Positions 1-10,665 of a stretch of DNA of 64,000 nucleotides are shown in pieces. The notes below the pieces were generated by a model. It ran no database searches, was not told the DNA's origin, and worked only from the letters and a program-made list of their open reading frames with translations. Within the stretch, counting starts at the first letter, position 1. Each line of letters begins with the position of its first letter. The DNA is from Cladobotryum mycophilum. Lineage: Eukaryota; Ascomycota; Sordariomycetes; Hypocreales; Hypocreaceae. The translations under genes and the position numbers were made by a program. The stretch lies in the NCBI GenBank assembly GCA_036429605.1, contig CM071589.1:6200001-6264000 (forward strand). The letters run 5' to 3'.

Positions 1-170
1 TGTGCTCCGGTTGTGCGCAGGGCATCCTCAATCAAAATGAGCCCGCGACCTGCTTCATGAAACGTCTCTCCAAGCTTTGTGTCATCCTTAACAATATCGT
101 AGTGGCTTATAGCGGCTTGCACAACGGCGATTGTGCCCGAAATAGGATCGCTGGCTTTGGTAGCTGTCAT
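1..170 (-). CDS. NACHT/STAND-type N-terminal (SesA-like) domain protein, partial
   Basis: Reading leftwards from an ATG at 170-168, the minus strand is open to the window edge (56 codons). The residues, with the segments ISHYDIVKDDTKL, ETFHEAGRGL and IEDALRTTG, resemble the helical N-terminal domain that precedes NACHT or other P-loop NTPase modules in fungal NLR-like proteins (SesA / NACHT_N family). In that family the domain takes part in non-self recognition and programmed cell death signalling, with an NTPase and repeats further along. Only the first fragment is in the window, so the NTPase and repeat parts are not seen and the assignment rests on the helical pattern alone. Start choice: first in-frame ATG, with no in-frame continuation upstream that looks coding. 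Confidence 0.5.
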   Translation of the reverse strand, partial: MTATKASDPISGTIAVVQAAISHYDIVKDDTKLGETFHEAGRGLILIEDALRTTGA

Positions 171-2412
171 CCTTGCCAAGTGACGTGAGTAGTAGTAATG
201 ATATGTTGTACGACCGTCTGGTTTACTTCTATGTGTATAGAGGGGAGAGGGCCCAAACGAGAAAGTGATGCGGGGGACAATTAACATTAACTACCCGTTG
301 GCTAACAGCTTTGATGCCCAACGAAAAGGCGTTGCTCCAGTTAGTAACTCCCGAGTAGGCAAGTAGGCAACTACATACGGAGTAGTTGGGCGCCAAAACT
401 GTTCGCCTACGGGTAGTGGGCAGTCCAATAGCACTGCATCGCAAAATCATTAAGAGAGAGCCTACAGAGAACTCAGGAGGCACTCACACTCACTCAGGGG
501 ATTCTCAGGTTAAAGCAGCGAGACCTCAGGAACAAACAGAAAAGGAAACTCTTGATAGTAGGATTCGTATTATTACAGTTGTCAACTTGGAACCAAGATT
601 AGCCACGTTCCAATTACATGGCTATACTTCATACGAAGCATCAATTCATAAATCTCGAATAACAAAAGGCCCAATGTCAGCAACCCATGGATATTGCTCA
701 CCCTGGCTTATCTACATGTCAACCTTGTGTAAATCTCAAGCCGTTGTGTGCAAAGGCTTGTCGAAGGAATCCGGGATGTTGAGCTTGCCGCCAGAGTGTA
801 AGACTCGTACTCCTTCGCAGTCCCTGGTCAGGAAAATTGATGCCCAAGTCAAGCTACTTAGTTCAAATAGAAACGCGGCTAGAGGAGGCTCTTCGTATCC
901 TAGACATGTTGGGCATCTCGCAGTGCTTCAACGTCGCATCCACTTGTATCTGCAAGTCTCAGAAAATCCATGTCTGGTGGGCCCTCTATCTGCATCCCTT
1001 CATAAACCGAGCCGACAGGGTCTACTGGAATTATCAGGCGATGAGTATGTGAAGGCGATTGAAGTGGGCCTAGTGCGGTTGCCTTGCTGCATCAAATATC
1101 TAGTGAGTAGTTCACGTCCGTCTGCAAACTATCCAGTCGCAAAGAGCTCGCTCGACAGCCACCTTTGGATGGATAAGTGGATATGATGGGTTTCAATCAG
1201 AGGGCGCAAATATCTTACCCTACAACATAAGGAACTACATTAGATCCAGGACGAGCAGCCTCGAGCTTGCTAAAAGGGAACAACGAATTAACATTCTTAT
1301 CTTAGCACAAGGTGAAGTGACTGCCACTTCAAGCATATTTCAAGATTTTAGTCTTCATATAGGTACTCATCGATATGGTTTGGTCAGATCTGTCTACGTG
1401 CAATATGGGCTGTGGATTAGTTACACGAGTTATCAAGTAAGCTTGCATAGCCAGGTCATAACTTTATCTACAAGTAGCTACCCCTACGGAGTACAGGGAT
1501 CTAAACTGAGGGGGCGGGAACATCACTGATAACAAGGACAAGGGTTGAGTGTGACAAGTCGCGTCTATACACATACTGCTTCACTATGCGTCCGACTGTG
1601 TTCCTGCTAGCCAATGCACTGTCCGCGCCTCGGATGCGCATATGACATATTCGCCTGATGTCGTGATATGAACAGGTGTTCATTTTAGATGACGGAAACA
1701 ACCTTTGAGCACAAGGGAACAGCAGCGACGCGCCGGCAGTCAACTTCATCACGACTGTGAAGCATACAATCCTTGTTTCGTTGCCCCGGGAGATCTACAC
1801 CGCGAATTTGCCAATACCGGTTGAAGAAGTGCACTTCAGTCTACCATCATGACTGTCCAATCCGGTGGTCCGTTCGGTGACGTTTCGGTGTCAGCAATAA
1901 ATTAAAGGAGGGGTAAAAGCAGGAGCTGCGACTAATCCAAGACAAATGAAACGTCCAAGTCGCTCGGCTTCTTCAGTCCCCTGTTTTGCTGAGGGCTGGT
2001 AGTTACCGCATTTGTTCAATGCATAGCATATGCAGTACCGGCAGAAAGACGAGGCTGCACTACGTACCTGGGGCAATTTCTGTCACTCTATGATATTTTT
2101 ATCAGCAGCATGTCTTAGAGAAGGACGGGGAGGAGGAGAACGGCGTGTGGTTGGAGCCACGCACGAGGAGTCAGTGTCATTACACGAGGCGAACAGAGGG
2201 TAAATGTCGTATGTGTACCAACGTGAAATGAATGCTTCGACAGTTATACGAGTATAAGGTGCCAGAAGTTTGCCATGATGAATAAGATAAGAACCAAACA
2301 TTGGGCTTTCCTCTTCTTTTCATCATCACCATTATTCTTCTAAATTCACTTCTCACCCAATCATCGTAGCCAGAGGCTGGCCATATACCATACGTCCCAG
2401 CAGGGACGAGCC
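171..2412. other. Long non-coding stretch, no supported gene
   Basis: Only overlapping short open frames occur here. The longest (386-1186, plus) has no recognisable domain, shows low-complexity-like composition and is contradicted by equally open alternative frames. A short plus-strand stretch at about 837-1052 has a coiled-coil-like look (QIETRLEEALRILDML) that recalls the linker after a zinc cluster, but there is no intact cluster upstream. The motif TACGGAGTA occurs near 376 and 1484. Confidence 0.4.
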
Positions 2413-4068
2413 TTGAAGATGAAGATGAAGATGATTGAGTTTACTCCAGAATGTACCCATCCTCCGAATGGTACACAACCTGGCTTCGTCCATTCGTCAG
2501 ACATCAGATCAACCATGGATATTGTTTCGAGCTGCATCAGTATCATTGTTCTCTCAACATGGACCATCCTTCATCTCAATGTCCCCATTCACTACAAGCC
2601 GACGAATAAACGGCAACGATTTCACAAAGTGGTTTATCTCATCCGTCGGAAGGTAGTATGGGCGTGTATTTTTCTCATGTTCCCTGAGTACATGATTGTT
2701 GCGTATAACAAGATGCACGTGGCAAAGATTAATTCCAAGAAATTGGAAGAGCAAGCCAAAAAGGATGGTCTTGCACGCCCCTAGACCATGTTCGACACAT
2801 ATCTTGCGGATATGGGAGGAATTGCTATACGCTTTGGGTCAAATACAGACAATGCAACAGTCGAAGATCCCGAGAAAAGCTCAAAACAGACCACTGAGAC
2901 GGATATAACACCTACGCAGGACGACACCAACAACCAGAGTACATCTGCTCAGGCAACTCAGTTGAAGAAATCCACGAACACCATTAACAGTGTGGCCACC
3001 GTGACGCAAAAGACTATTGAAATAAAAGAAGACAGTTGTACCGACTTGGAACCTGGAACACCTCGGCCAGCTGAGCCTATCCAAGACTTTGCGAACAGGC
3101 AAAAACGTTATGACTCTCGCTATGGAGCGATTCCGTGGAAGTCACATCCAAATCACTCAAAAATAGCCTCCGGTCTGGTACCAGAGGGTGCCAAGGAAAA
3201 TGAGGTTGATAAAATTGCTGCATTATCCGGCGATATCTGGCTGCTAGGATCCAGTCAGCTTCTCATTGCGAGGAACAGGGGTGTCATCAAAAAATTGCCA
3301 GAAATTGAGAAAGAAGGGATGAGCCGTAGCAACGACTTGGTGAAGTTATTGGCACTTCTTCAACTTATCTGGCTCATTATCCAACTTATTACTCGAAAGA
3401 TCAGACGTCTACCATTTGCTCCTCTGGAAGTCAACGCCGTCGCATTCGCAGCATCTGCACTCATCATATATATCATAGAGTGGAGGAAGCCTCAGGATGT
3501 TCCAGTTCCAGTCTATGTAGATGCTGTTGGTGCAGTGCCTAAAGAAATATTCTCGGAGATTCTCGAAGAATCTTCTGTGAGATATGGTCGAAGAGCGAGA
3601 CGTTACACTACCGCTACGAGCAGCCTTTACAAAGTACCTGTGTTTGATGGCGAAGAAACCACTTTCCGGAACGTTGGCCTCCATCTGGCTTCGTTTTTAG
3701 TGTTTTTGGGCTCACCCCTTTTATTTGGGGGCATCCATCTCTTTGCGTGGGATGTTAGTTTTCCAACCCCTGTTGAAAGGGAACTCTGGAAAGTTTCTGC
3801 TATTCTCACTACAGCTCTTCCTTTTGCACTCTTTGTAGTCCACTTTAAGCAGAACAAGCTAAATTTTGACGAGAACATGCTGAGTTTTGCAGAAGGCGGC
3901 TCGGCCAAGAACAAGAACCCCTTTGTGAACTTCTGCAGGGCAATTATGGCAATCCTCTACATCGCTGTGCGACTATTCATCATGGCTGAGAGCTTTCGAT
4001 CTCTTTATTATTTGACTTCCGATACCTTTAAGTCAATTTGGGCTGCAAACATGCCACATGTAGGATAA
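2413..4068 (+). CDS. Fungal multi-pass membrane protein, interrupted by in-frame TAG
   Basis: Two open frames, 2413-2784 and 2788-4068, are in the same phase and separated only by a TAG at 2782-2784, giving 551 codons in all. The first part has the RSTMDIVSSC and WTILHLNVP segments, and the second has paired hydrophobic helices (around LLALLQLIWLIIQLITRK and later near FLVFLGSPLLFGG). This layout is typical of an uncharacterised ascomycete/basidiomycete integral membrane family. In that family the position of the TAG, just before TMFDTYLADMGG, is normally a Trp, so the stop looks like a TGG-to-TAG change. The rest is undamaged. No intron of credible length removes the stop. The start lies in a GAAGAT microsatellite (MKMKMKM), so the true first Met is uncertain. 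Function unknown. Alternatives: readthrough, recent pseudogene or base-call error. Confidence 0.7.
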
Positions 4069-4513
4069 GGCTCTGACTGGCTGATGGTCTCTACCACGCT
4101 TTACGGCCAATCTATGTCACTTTCTGATGCAAAACAACAAAGGAGGACTGAATATATTCTTCCCACCAGATTTCAAGAATGCTTACTTGGGAAATATTAA
4201 TTGAGAGGAGCTGGTCCAGGTTTAGGAATAGTTTGCAGTGTTAGTCAATGGTATTTATTTTTATTTGTACTAGCTATCCTGTCACATAATCGCTCACAGG
4301 CTCTTCTCATGTGCATGGCTGTGATATTTCTTCCTCTCAATGACCGTCTGGCGCCTTGTTGCGAAGCTACCGCGCTCCTTGAATGAAGAAAGGTATAAGC
4401 TTGAATGCGGAAGATCGCAACATCATCCGACTCTATATTATACGATTTTCCCCTACAATAGTCGCCTAAGGTCGATAGCAAGACAGTGATCATATCATCA
4501 ACTACAACTGGGA
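4069..4513. other. Intergenic, nothing recognised
   Basis: The stretch between the membrane protein gene and the cold-shock remnant is mildly AT-rich. Neither strand shows a coherent reading frame with domain-like features. Confidence 0.4.
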
Positions 4514-4708
4514 TCAGATGGCTATGATATTGGCAGCTGACGACCCTTTTTGTCCATCCATGATTTCCAACTCAACATTCTGTCCTTTGGCGATAGTCTT
4601 GAAACCATTTCCTTGAGTGGGTGAGAGGTGTACAAATACATCCTCACTACGGTCTATTGATGTAATGGATTCGAACCCCTTTGACTCATTAAACTATTTG
4701 ACCTGTCT
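4514..4708 (-). pseudogene. Cold-shock domain (CspA-like) gene remnant
   Basis: The minus strand encodes most of a cold-shock domain: VK-stop-FNESKGF, then [17 protein letters not shown], then [20 protein letters not shown] and a TGA at 4516-4514. In CspA-type proteins the motif is VKWFNxxKGFGFI, so the TAG at 4696-4694 replaces the nucleic-acid-binding Trp, and the second RNP-like position reads ESI instead of GFI. The RNP2 motif (DVFVH) and the C-terminal strands are intact. The frame stays open upstream to about 4762 but no clear start is present. Cold-shock domains of this compact type are most familiar from bacteria, with scattered fungal examples, so a bacterial origin is possible. The gene appears recently inactivated or miscalled at one base. 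It stands alone, with no operon-like partner. Confidence 0.7.
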
Positions 4709-4762
4709 CTTGAGCTTGTCACCTTGAATAAAGAGCGAGGGAATGAACTTGATGGCTTAATC

Positions 4763-5551
4763 TGTTCCCTCTGGCTGGACTAGCGCTTACTCTTTGACTA
4801 TGGATATTAATTGTAATAGGTAGCTATCCGTGCAGTCCCATCTATGGGCAATGAACGCATCAATCCACAAGGAGCCGAGGTCTAGTTGAGTCACAATGCG
4901 CGTTGGCCAAAGAGCGGCTGAAGTGGTCATGACACGTTCTTATATAGGGTACCCATCCATCTTATGGAGATGGTAAGACGGCGCTACTTAGAGTGAGATG
5001 AATATACGATGCGGAGCAATATTTGGTAGACTGAGTTGAGTTAAGTAATCTAGTATCTTATTCTATATGCCGGTATAGGCTGCGACTCTATTATGTTGTG
5101 TCACCATGATATCCGCCCCTCTATATTGCAGTTCGGGGGCTTAGATGCCTGTCTGACATAGAGTCAAGTCTAGACTATCCGCGTTGGGAAACGATGTCGC
5201 GAAACACGCACCACGAGACCTTGGCATCTGCAACTGCATCCTGAATGGCTGAATCTATGCAGCGAATTTGTAATTTGTTCCATTTTTTCTCATGTCGCAT
5301 TGCGCCCGATGATTACTCAATGGAGCGAAAACGTAAGTGTCTTGCGCCCCCTGCTATCAACCTCGCTTCTCATGTCCACGACAGACCCAGCAGTACAGCC
5401 TGTTTGGTGGGACCGAGTCAAGAATGTACTTTAAATACGTCCATCATGCCTCGACCCAAGCCTGAACATGATCCCTATATCACTGTTTAATTCACAAATA
5501 CTACTTACACTATTCGCAATTCATTCATTGACGATCGACCATTCCATCACT
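4763..5551. other. Intergenic, nothing recognised
   Basis: This is the upstream region of the esterase gene. An in-frame ATG at 5468 would lengthen that protein by 28 residues, but it places a second hydrophobic segment before the signal peptide, so it is probably 5' leader. No RNA gene or repeat is seen. Confidence 0.4.
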
Positions 5552-6709
5552 ATGCTCGCAACACGGCATCTCCTCCTCGGACTGTTAGCCACAATCTCAC
5601 TGGCGCAGGATATAATTCTTCCTCAAGGGCCTGGCCCTTACAATGTGACCATCCGCACATCGCAGCTGGATGACTTTTCTCGCCCGGAAATATTCTCTGC
5701 GGAGCCCCAGCACCGTCGTGTCATGATCTCAGTCTTCTCCCCTGTTACTGAAGATGTGTCCGCGTGCAAATCGCCATATATGCCCCCAGATCTGGCCGCA
5801 TTGTTGACGGCCGTCTACTCGGGTTCACCTCCGCCTTCAAACTTTACCATTGACTTCTCTCGCTTCTACCTGCAAGCTTGCAATGCCGATGTCACCTACG
5901 GATTCCCAAAAAGCGAGAGTAGCACATGCAATCAGACTTCATCGTTTCCCCTCATCATCTTCGGACCCGGCTTGACCTTCACACGTTTCTGGTATCATGT
6001 CACCTCACAGTTCCTTGCCAGTTACGGCTACATTGTCGTCACGGTCGACCACCCATATGATGCCCTTGCGGTGCAATTCCCTGATGGTTCTGCGGCCATT
6101 TTCAACGAAACAGTGCAGGACACGGATGAACACCTTGAAAGAGACCTCTTTGTTCGAACGGCAGACGTATCATTTGTGCTGGATCAGCTAAGCACCAACA
6201 AAACTCTCACTCAGCTCATTTATCCACATAACGTGCGCCCACGCTCTACTACGAATGTGGGCATCTGGGGCCACTCATTCGGAGGCGCAACAGCAGTTAC
6301 GGCTCTCCTGAAAGACGAGCGCTTCAAGGCTGGCATAAATCTGGATGGAACCATTTTCGGTCCCGCGCCCGGTGTCGGATTTGACCACCCACTTATACTG
6401 TGGCAAAGCGATAACGGCCCAGACGCCGAGACGGACCCAACGTGGACGGAGTTGTGGCCCCGCCTGCCGGGGTTCAAGAGACATTTGCAAATGAGCGATT
6501 CGCAGCACCGTGGACTGACGGACCTAAAGCTTCTTGCCGATTTGGTAGGCACGAGCTCACCAGACTTTGGCACCATCGATGGTCTTCTGGAGTTACACAC
6601 ACTAGCGGCATACGTGAGTGACTTTTTCGGGTTTGCGCTGGAAGGCAAGGATCCTGGACTGGTTCAAGGTCCGAGTAAGGAGTATCCACAAGTCGAGTTC
6701 TTGTCGTAG
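5552..6709 (+). CDS. Secreted PAF-acetylhydrolase-like alpha/beta-hydrolase
   Basis: A single-exon gene of 385 residues that begins with a clear signal peptide (MLATRHLLLGLLATISLAQ), so it is likely secreted. The middle carries PLIIFGPGLTFTRFWY, the oxyanion-region strand of the platelet-activating-factor acetylhydrolase family, then the nucleophile elbow GHSFGG with Ser at about residue 242. NLDGTIFG follows, where the catalytic Asp is expected, and a His sits in DSQHRGLTD near the end. Several N-glycosylation sequons (NFT, NQT, NET, NKT) fit secretion. Family members hydrolyse short acyl or ester groups; the substrate here is unknown. The upstream in-frame ATG at 5468 is rejected because the signal peptide starts at 5552. 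No neighbour suggests a pathway. Confidence 0.85.
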   Translation: MLATRHLLLGLLATISLAQDIILPQGPGPYNVTIRTSQLDDFSRPEIFSAEPQHRRVMISVFSPVTEDVSACKSPYMPPDLAALLTAVYSGSPPPSNFTIDFSRFYLQACNADVTYGFPKSESSTCNQTSSFPLIIFGPGLTFTRFWYHVTSQFLASYGYIVVTVDHPYDALAVQFPDGSAAIFNETVQDTDEHLERDLFVRTADVSFVLDQLSTNKTLTQLIYPHNVRPRSTTNVGIWGHSFGGATAVTALLKDERFKAGINLDGTIFGPAPGVGFDHPLILWQSDNGPDAETDPTWTELWPRLPGFKRHLQMSDSQHRGLTDLKLLADLVGTSSPDFGTIDGLLELHTLAAYVSDFFGFALEGKDPGLVQGPSKEYPQVEFLS

Positions 6710-7370
6710 CGCAGTCGACTTGAAGCTGTACTACAATACGTCTGATGAATTTGGAGGGCTTTTGTTCTTCTATAGCTGTGGGATATACCGGTTTGGAACG
6801 ATGCCTTTGTAAGAAGGGGTGAGCTGTCTCTCCGCTGCCCACCCCTGGGTTCTTAGTAACGTGGCCTGCCTGGCTCTTGTTCACAAATTATCTTGGACCA
6901 ACAAATAGATATTATCGTAATGACAATATGGAAATCTTCATTTGAACTATTGTGCATCGTCGGTCTTACTGTGTTCAAAAATAATGCTTGCGACATTCTG
7001 CAACAAGTCTCTTGATGGGACCCTTTTGACCCCTCTCCGTCACTAACCATCATCGTGTACATGTAAAACGATGAGGACGATATCCCCGGTTTTCCATGCA
7101 TGGCCTCTTTAGAATATATCCAGCTTAGCCTGCCCCATGAGATATGATCAGAGCGTGATAGTATTCGGTGCCACTTGTGGTATAGTAGAGGAGGTTTACT
7201 ATAATAATGGAGAAGGCCTACGCGGTTATAATCGCCGCCATGCCTAATCTCTTACCTGAACCCCCACTTGTTCAGGTAGTCATAGAAAGTAGCGCCCATC
7301 TTCTGCATATAACCCTTTGATGTGTTGTTGGCATCACCGTGACGCCGTTGGATGATATATCCTCTACGCT
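6710..7370. other. Intergenic between convergent genes
   Basis: This stretch holds the 3' flanks of the esterase gene and of the zinc-cluster gene, which converge here. Only short, unconvincing open frames are present. Confidence 0.4.
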
Positions 7371-9555
7371 TCAAGGTGCTACATCTTCCACTACGCTGAC
7401 AATATCTTGAGCAAAGACCAATTGGTGAACCTGATCACGACCCTCATTATTATCCTCCAGTCCATCAAAAATCCTCACATTTGTTATTACAATAGGCTGA
7501 GCCTTCAATGCTCCCGCATTCAAGAAGGTAGACGCATTGTCTGGTATGTGGACTCTTGCCTTTGTAGTCCAAATTCTGAGTGCCAGAAGAACTCGGTTCG
7601 CTCGAGGCATGTAATGCCCCATATCATGAAGTAGCTCCAGAGACTTCATCAGTGCTTCTCCATGGCCACTCTCTGGCTTGTAATTGAATAGCAATGACTT
7701 GGCAGCGGTGTAGCAGGCATTCATGAGCCAGTAGTCGTGTCGCATACCAAAGGCTGTGCGATAATTGAGGAGCCCAGACACAATTGACTGACCATGTGAC
7801 AGAGACAGTGACAGTGCCGTTTGATCGCTTCCAAACCCCAGAAATGAGAGTTTGGTGAAAGGCTCCAGTAATCTGATAGCAAGAGTGCTGAATAATGTAC
7901 TGGTATTGTAAGTAACAATCTCATACGAAAAGTGCAAACAAAACAGCGAACATGACTTACGACAGAAAGACACAAGAAGGAATAAGAGAAGCATCGCTAT
8001 GCCACTGCTGGCAAACGCCCTCATACCATCTGGCCAGTCGACTGTAGAGGGCCTTTGCTCGGGGATAGTCTGGAACCGGTGAATTGTGATCCAAATCGAT
8101 CTGCGAAACAGCCTCTGATGCAAATTCCGCCAGCTCGTACTTGGCATTGAGCAACTCCCAAAAAAGAGATACTTGCGGATCCATAGACATGGGGTAAGGA
8201 CACCATATGTCGTCTACCGAGTCTTCGTCCCAACCCAGCAGCTCAAAGTCTTCAGAACGTCGAAATTGGCGGGGCACTGGTAAGATGACGGGTCGACTCA
8301 CTATTAGGCTATTTGTTCTTGGAACTGTCAGTGATGGAAGAGTGGCACCGGGAGTTTTAATACGCGCATGTCTAAATAGTAAAAACCCATTGAGATGAAG
8401 TCAAGAGCCTCAAGTATTCTACCCTCCCGTCTAGCCTGGCTGTTGTCTTGGCATAGAGCTTGCGTCTCAAAAGGGTCCGGCGTGGAGCGCAGTTGATCCA
8501 AGTTCTCAAGCAGACCTGCGGCCTTTGCTCTGTCCCCAAAATTGGATTCATACGTTGACAGAATAGCAAGTCCTTGAATGAGGGTTATTTTCGATTCGGG
8601 CATATGTTGCTCGAGCTGCCGGTACGCTTCGTCGGCAAAAGCACATCCCTTGGGTACAGGTCTATCGAAACCATCCCCATCTCGTACAAAGCTCTGACAC
8701 GGTATCCCATGAGCCCCAAGCATGAGTTTGGCAGTTAAGGATGACAAACCGTAGAAACAGAAAGGATCGAGTTGACGAGAAGTTTGGAGCAGAATAGAGG
8801 TCGCTCATTACCATGATTTTCCTGTGCATCATAGAGATCCTCAAGAAGCATCTTGCGATCAATAATGCCAGGTAGCGTAGTATCCCAGGTCCAAAATAGG
8901 TAAAACAAATGACTGAGAGTTTCGTCGTCGGAGATGACGCTGGTCCATCTAGAGAGAGGCAGTTGTTTGCTCCACAGGGTGCTGGAAATCCGGGCTGACG
9001 GCGATTTCGATTCATACCGGTCAGTTGGATCCTCGGAACTGCTGGATATCATCGGAAGTGGATTTAACTTGGGAGTTACAGCCGAAATTGCATCTTCAAC
9101 ATTTTCGGCTAATCTTATGTTATTCAAGAGGTCAATAGATTCTGATGGAGAGCTTCTATGGAGTGCAGCAAAGATTCTTCGCATGTTTCTATATGCTTCC
9201 AGTCGAAGCTTTCGCTTCTCAGTGCTCTCGACTTCAGGGTATATGCATTCGGATTTTGCTTCAAGACATGGACGGCAAGATGGTTTTTGCCCGTCACACT
9301 ACATTTGTCAGTCCTCATCGTTGCAGATCTCGGCAGTCTGGATATTTTGCGAGTAACCTTAACCTTCCGTCTCCGGCATCCTGTACTCAAGTGCCCGTAT
9401 TAGCCCACGGAGATGCATGTTCTCGGATGTGTCGCTATACTTTCACATGCGACTGCTACACTCTCTCTTTTTCGTTTTTTTAAAGTAATGGGTGGTTGTG
9501 ATGGAGGGAGGCTTGTCGCGTCCTTGGGCATAAGAGCCCGGAAGTGGTTGTCCAT
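7371..9555 (-). CDS. Zn2Cys6 transcription factor, six exons
   Basis: The hand-built model has exons 9555-9441, 9380-9358, 9298-8750, 8693-8387, 8324-7961 and 7899-7371. All phases agree and it gives 628 residues. Splicing assembles a zinc binuclear cluster from three exons: AVACER, then CRRRKVK on a 23-nt exon, then CDGQKPSCRPCLEAKSEC. This provides the six cysteines. An acidic/Ser linker follows, then the fungal-specific regulatory middle region, with DDETLSHLFYLFWTWD and the CSKLLVNSIL segment typical of the family. The protein should act in the nucleus on CGG-type half sites. The fourth intron (8386-8325) is the least certain, because reading through it restores family-like residues (GFYYLD) but then hits a stop. 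The target pathway is unknown, and no neighbouring cluster is clearly tied to it. Confidence 0.8.
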
Positions 9556-10665
9556 TTAATAAAAAGTTCAACGGCCTTGTCGCTTACCTTGTCGTTTATC
9601 CTCTTTTCTCTTGTCTCTTTTCTCTTTTCTGAACTTGCCCGTGGTGAAAGAGACGATTTATCTTCTCAAAAATTTGTATTTAATCAACTTATTCCATTTG
9701 TCTGGCACGTCAATATTACCGTTACCTGACGTAACTGGCTTAGGCTGGGTCAACCCAGGGATAGCCTGCAGCCTCATGTCGCCAAGGACATACTCAAGCC
9801 GCAGAGAATTAAGAGATAATCTTGGAATTACTGGACTAAATAAAGAATATGACACACAGTGAAGAATGATTATCCGCCCCGAAAAGTCGCATCGTATACA
9901 TTGCAACATGATAATCTGCTGGGACGCACCCGGCGCCCTGTCTCGTTGACAAAGGCTGGTCGAGCATCGTTGCTTAAACTACCATGAACTGTCCAGCTGT
10001 GCTCATTTACTTGAAATCCCTCCTGATAAGATTTTCATCACAGACGTTGATGGTTTATTTTTAGGCGCTTAAAACAATAAAAATAAAATAAAAAACTCAA
10101 GTACTGCTATTTTAGTGTTATCGCAAGCTGCAGCGAATCCAAAATCTTTTTAATATAATAACTCGAGTATAATCAAACCAATCTATCATGAGTATAATAA
10201 ATATCTTATTTGTATATAACATTACAATCATGACTGCTTAAATAATTATATAACCAGTCATTAATATGAATGTTCGTTATCAATGCTTGATACAAGAACT
10301 ATAACACTTAAACCCATTACTCAGTTCACTTTGATCCACTGCCAACATCAAAACCACGATCTAGGTTGTTCTTGTTGGGAAACGCCCGGAACGTCACAAT
10401 CATCCATAGTCGTATTGTTTACTTCTAAAAACATTCTCTGGAGCGATTGAGAAGACCAACAAGCGTCGTAATTCCCTGGGGGAATTGACTTGAATGAGCG
10501 ACTGAAAAAAACACTTAATTGATTGAAGCTATTACATATATAATGGCGACAAAACCTTTCATTATCTCACCGGGCCGTTCCCAGCTACCATTACCCTTTT
10601 TGGATCAATGGCCCTTCCAATCAACAAAGCCCGCGAACGGCTTCAACACAGTAATCTTGTGAAGT
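9556..10665. other. Intergenic with AT-rich island
   Basis: Upstream of the zinc-cluster gene a T-rich/CT-rich tract lies around 9590-9630. From about 10050 to 10330 the sequence becomes strongly AT-rich with many stops in all frames. This may be a decayed repeat, but no transposase remnant or terminal repeat is visible. Confidence 0.4.

Noticed and set aside
700..1052. Possible remnant of a zinc-cluster regulator (Cys-rich stretch then QIETRLEEALRIL)
   Set aside because: Cysteine spacing does not fit Zn2Cys6 and a stop interrupts it; too weak to call.
386..1186. 266-codon open frame on plus strand
   Set aside because: No domain, odd composition and competing open frames; nothing supports translation.
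5468..5551. Upstream in-frame start of the esterase
   Set aside because: It would bury the signal peptide inside the protein.
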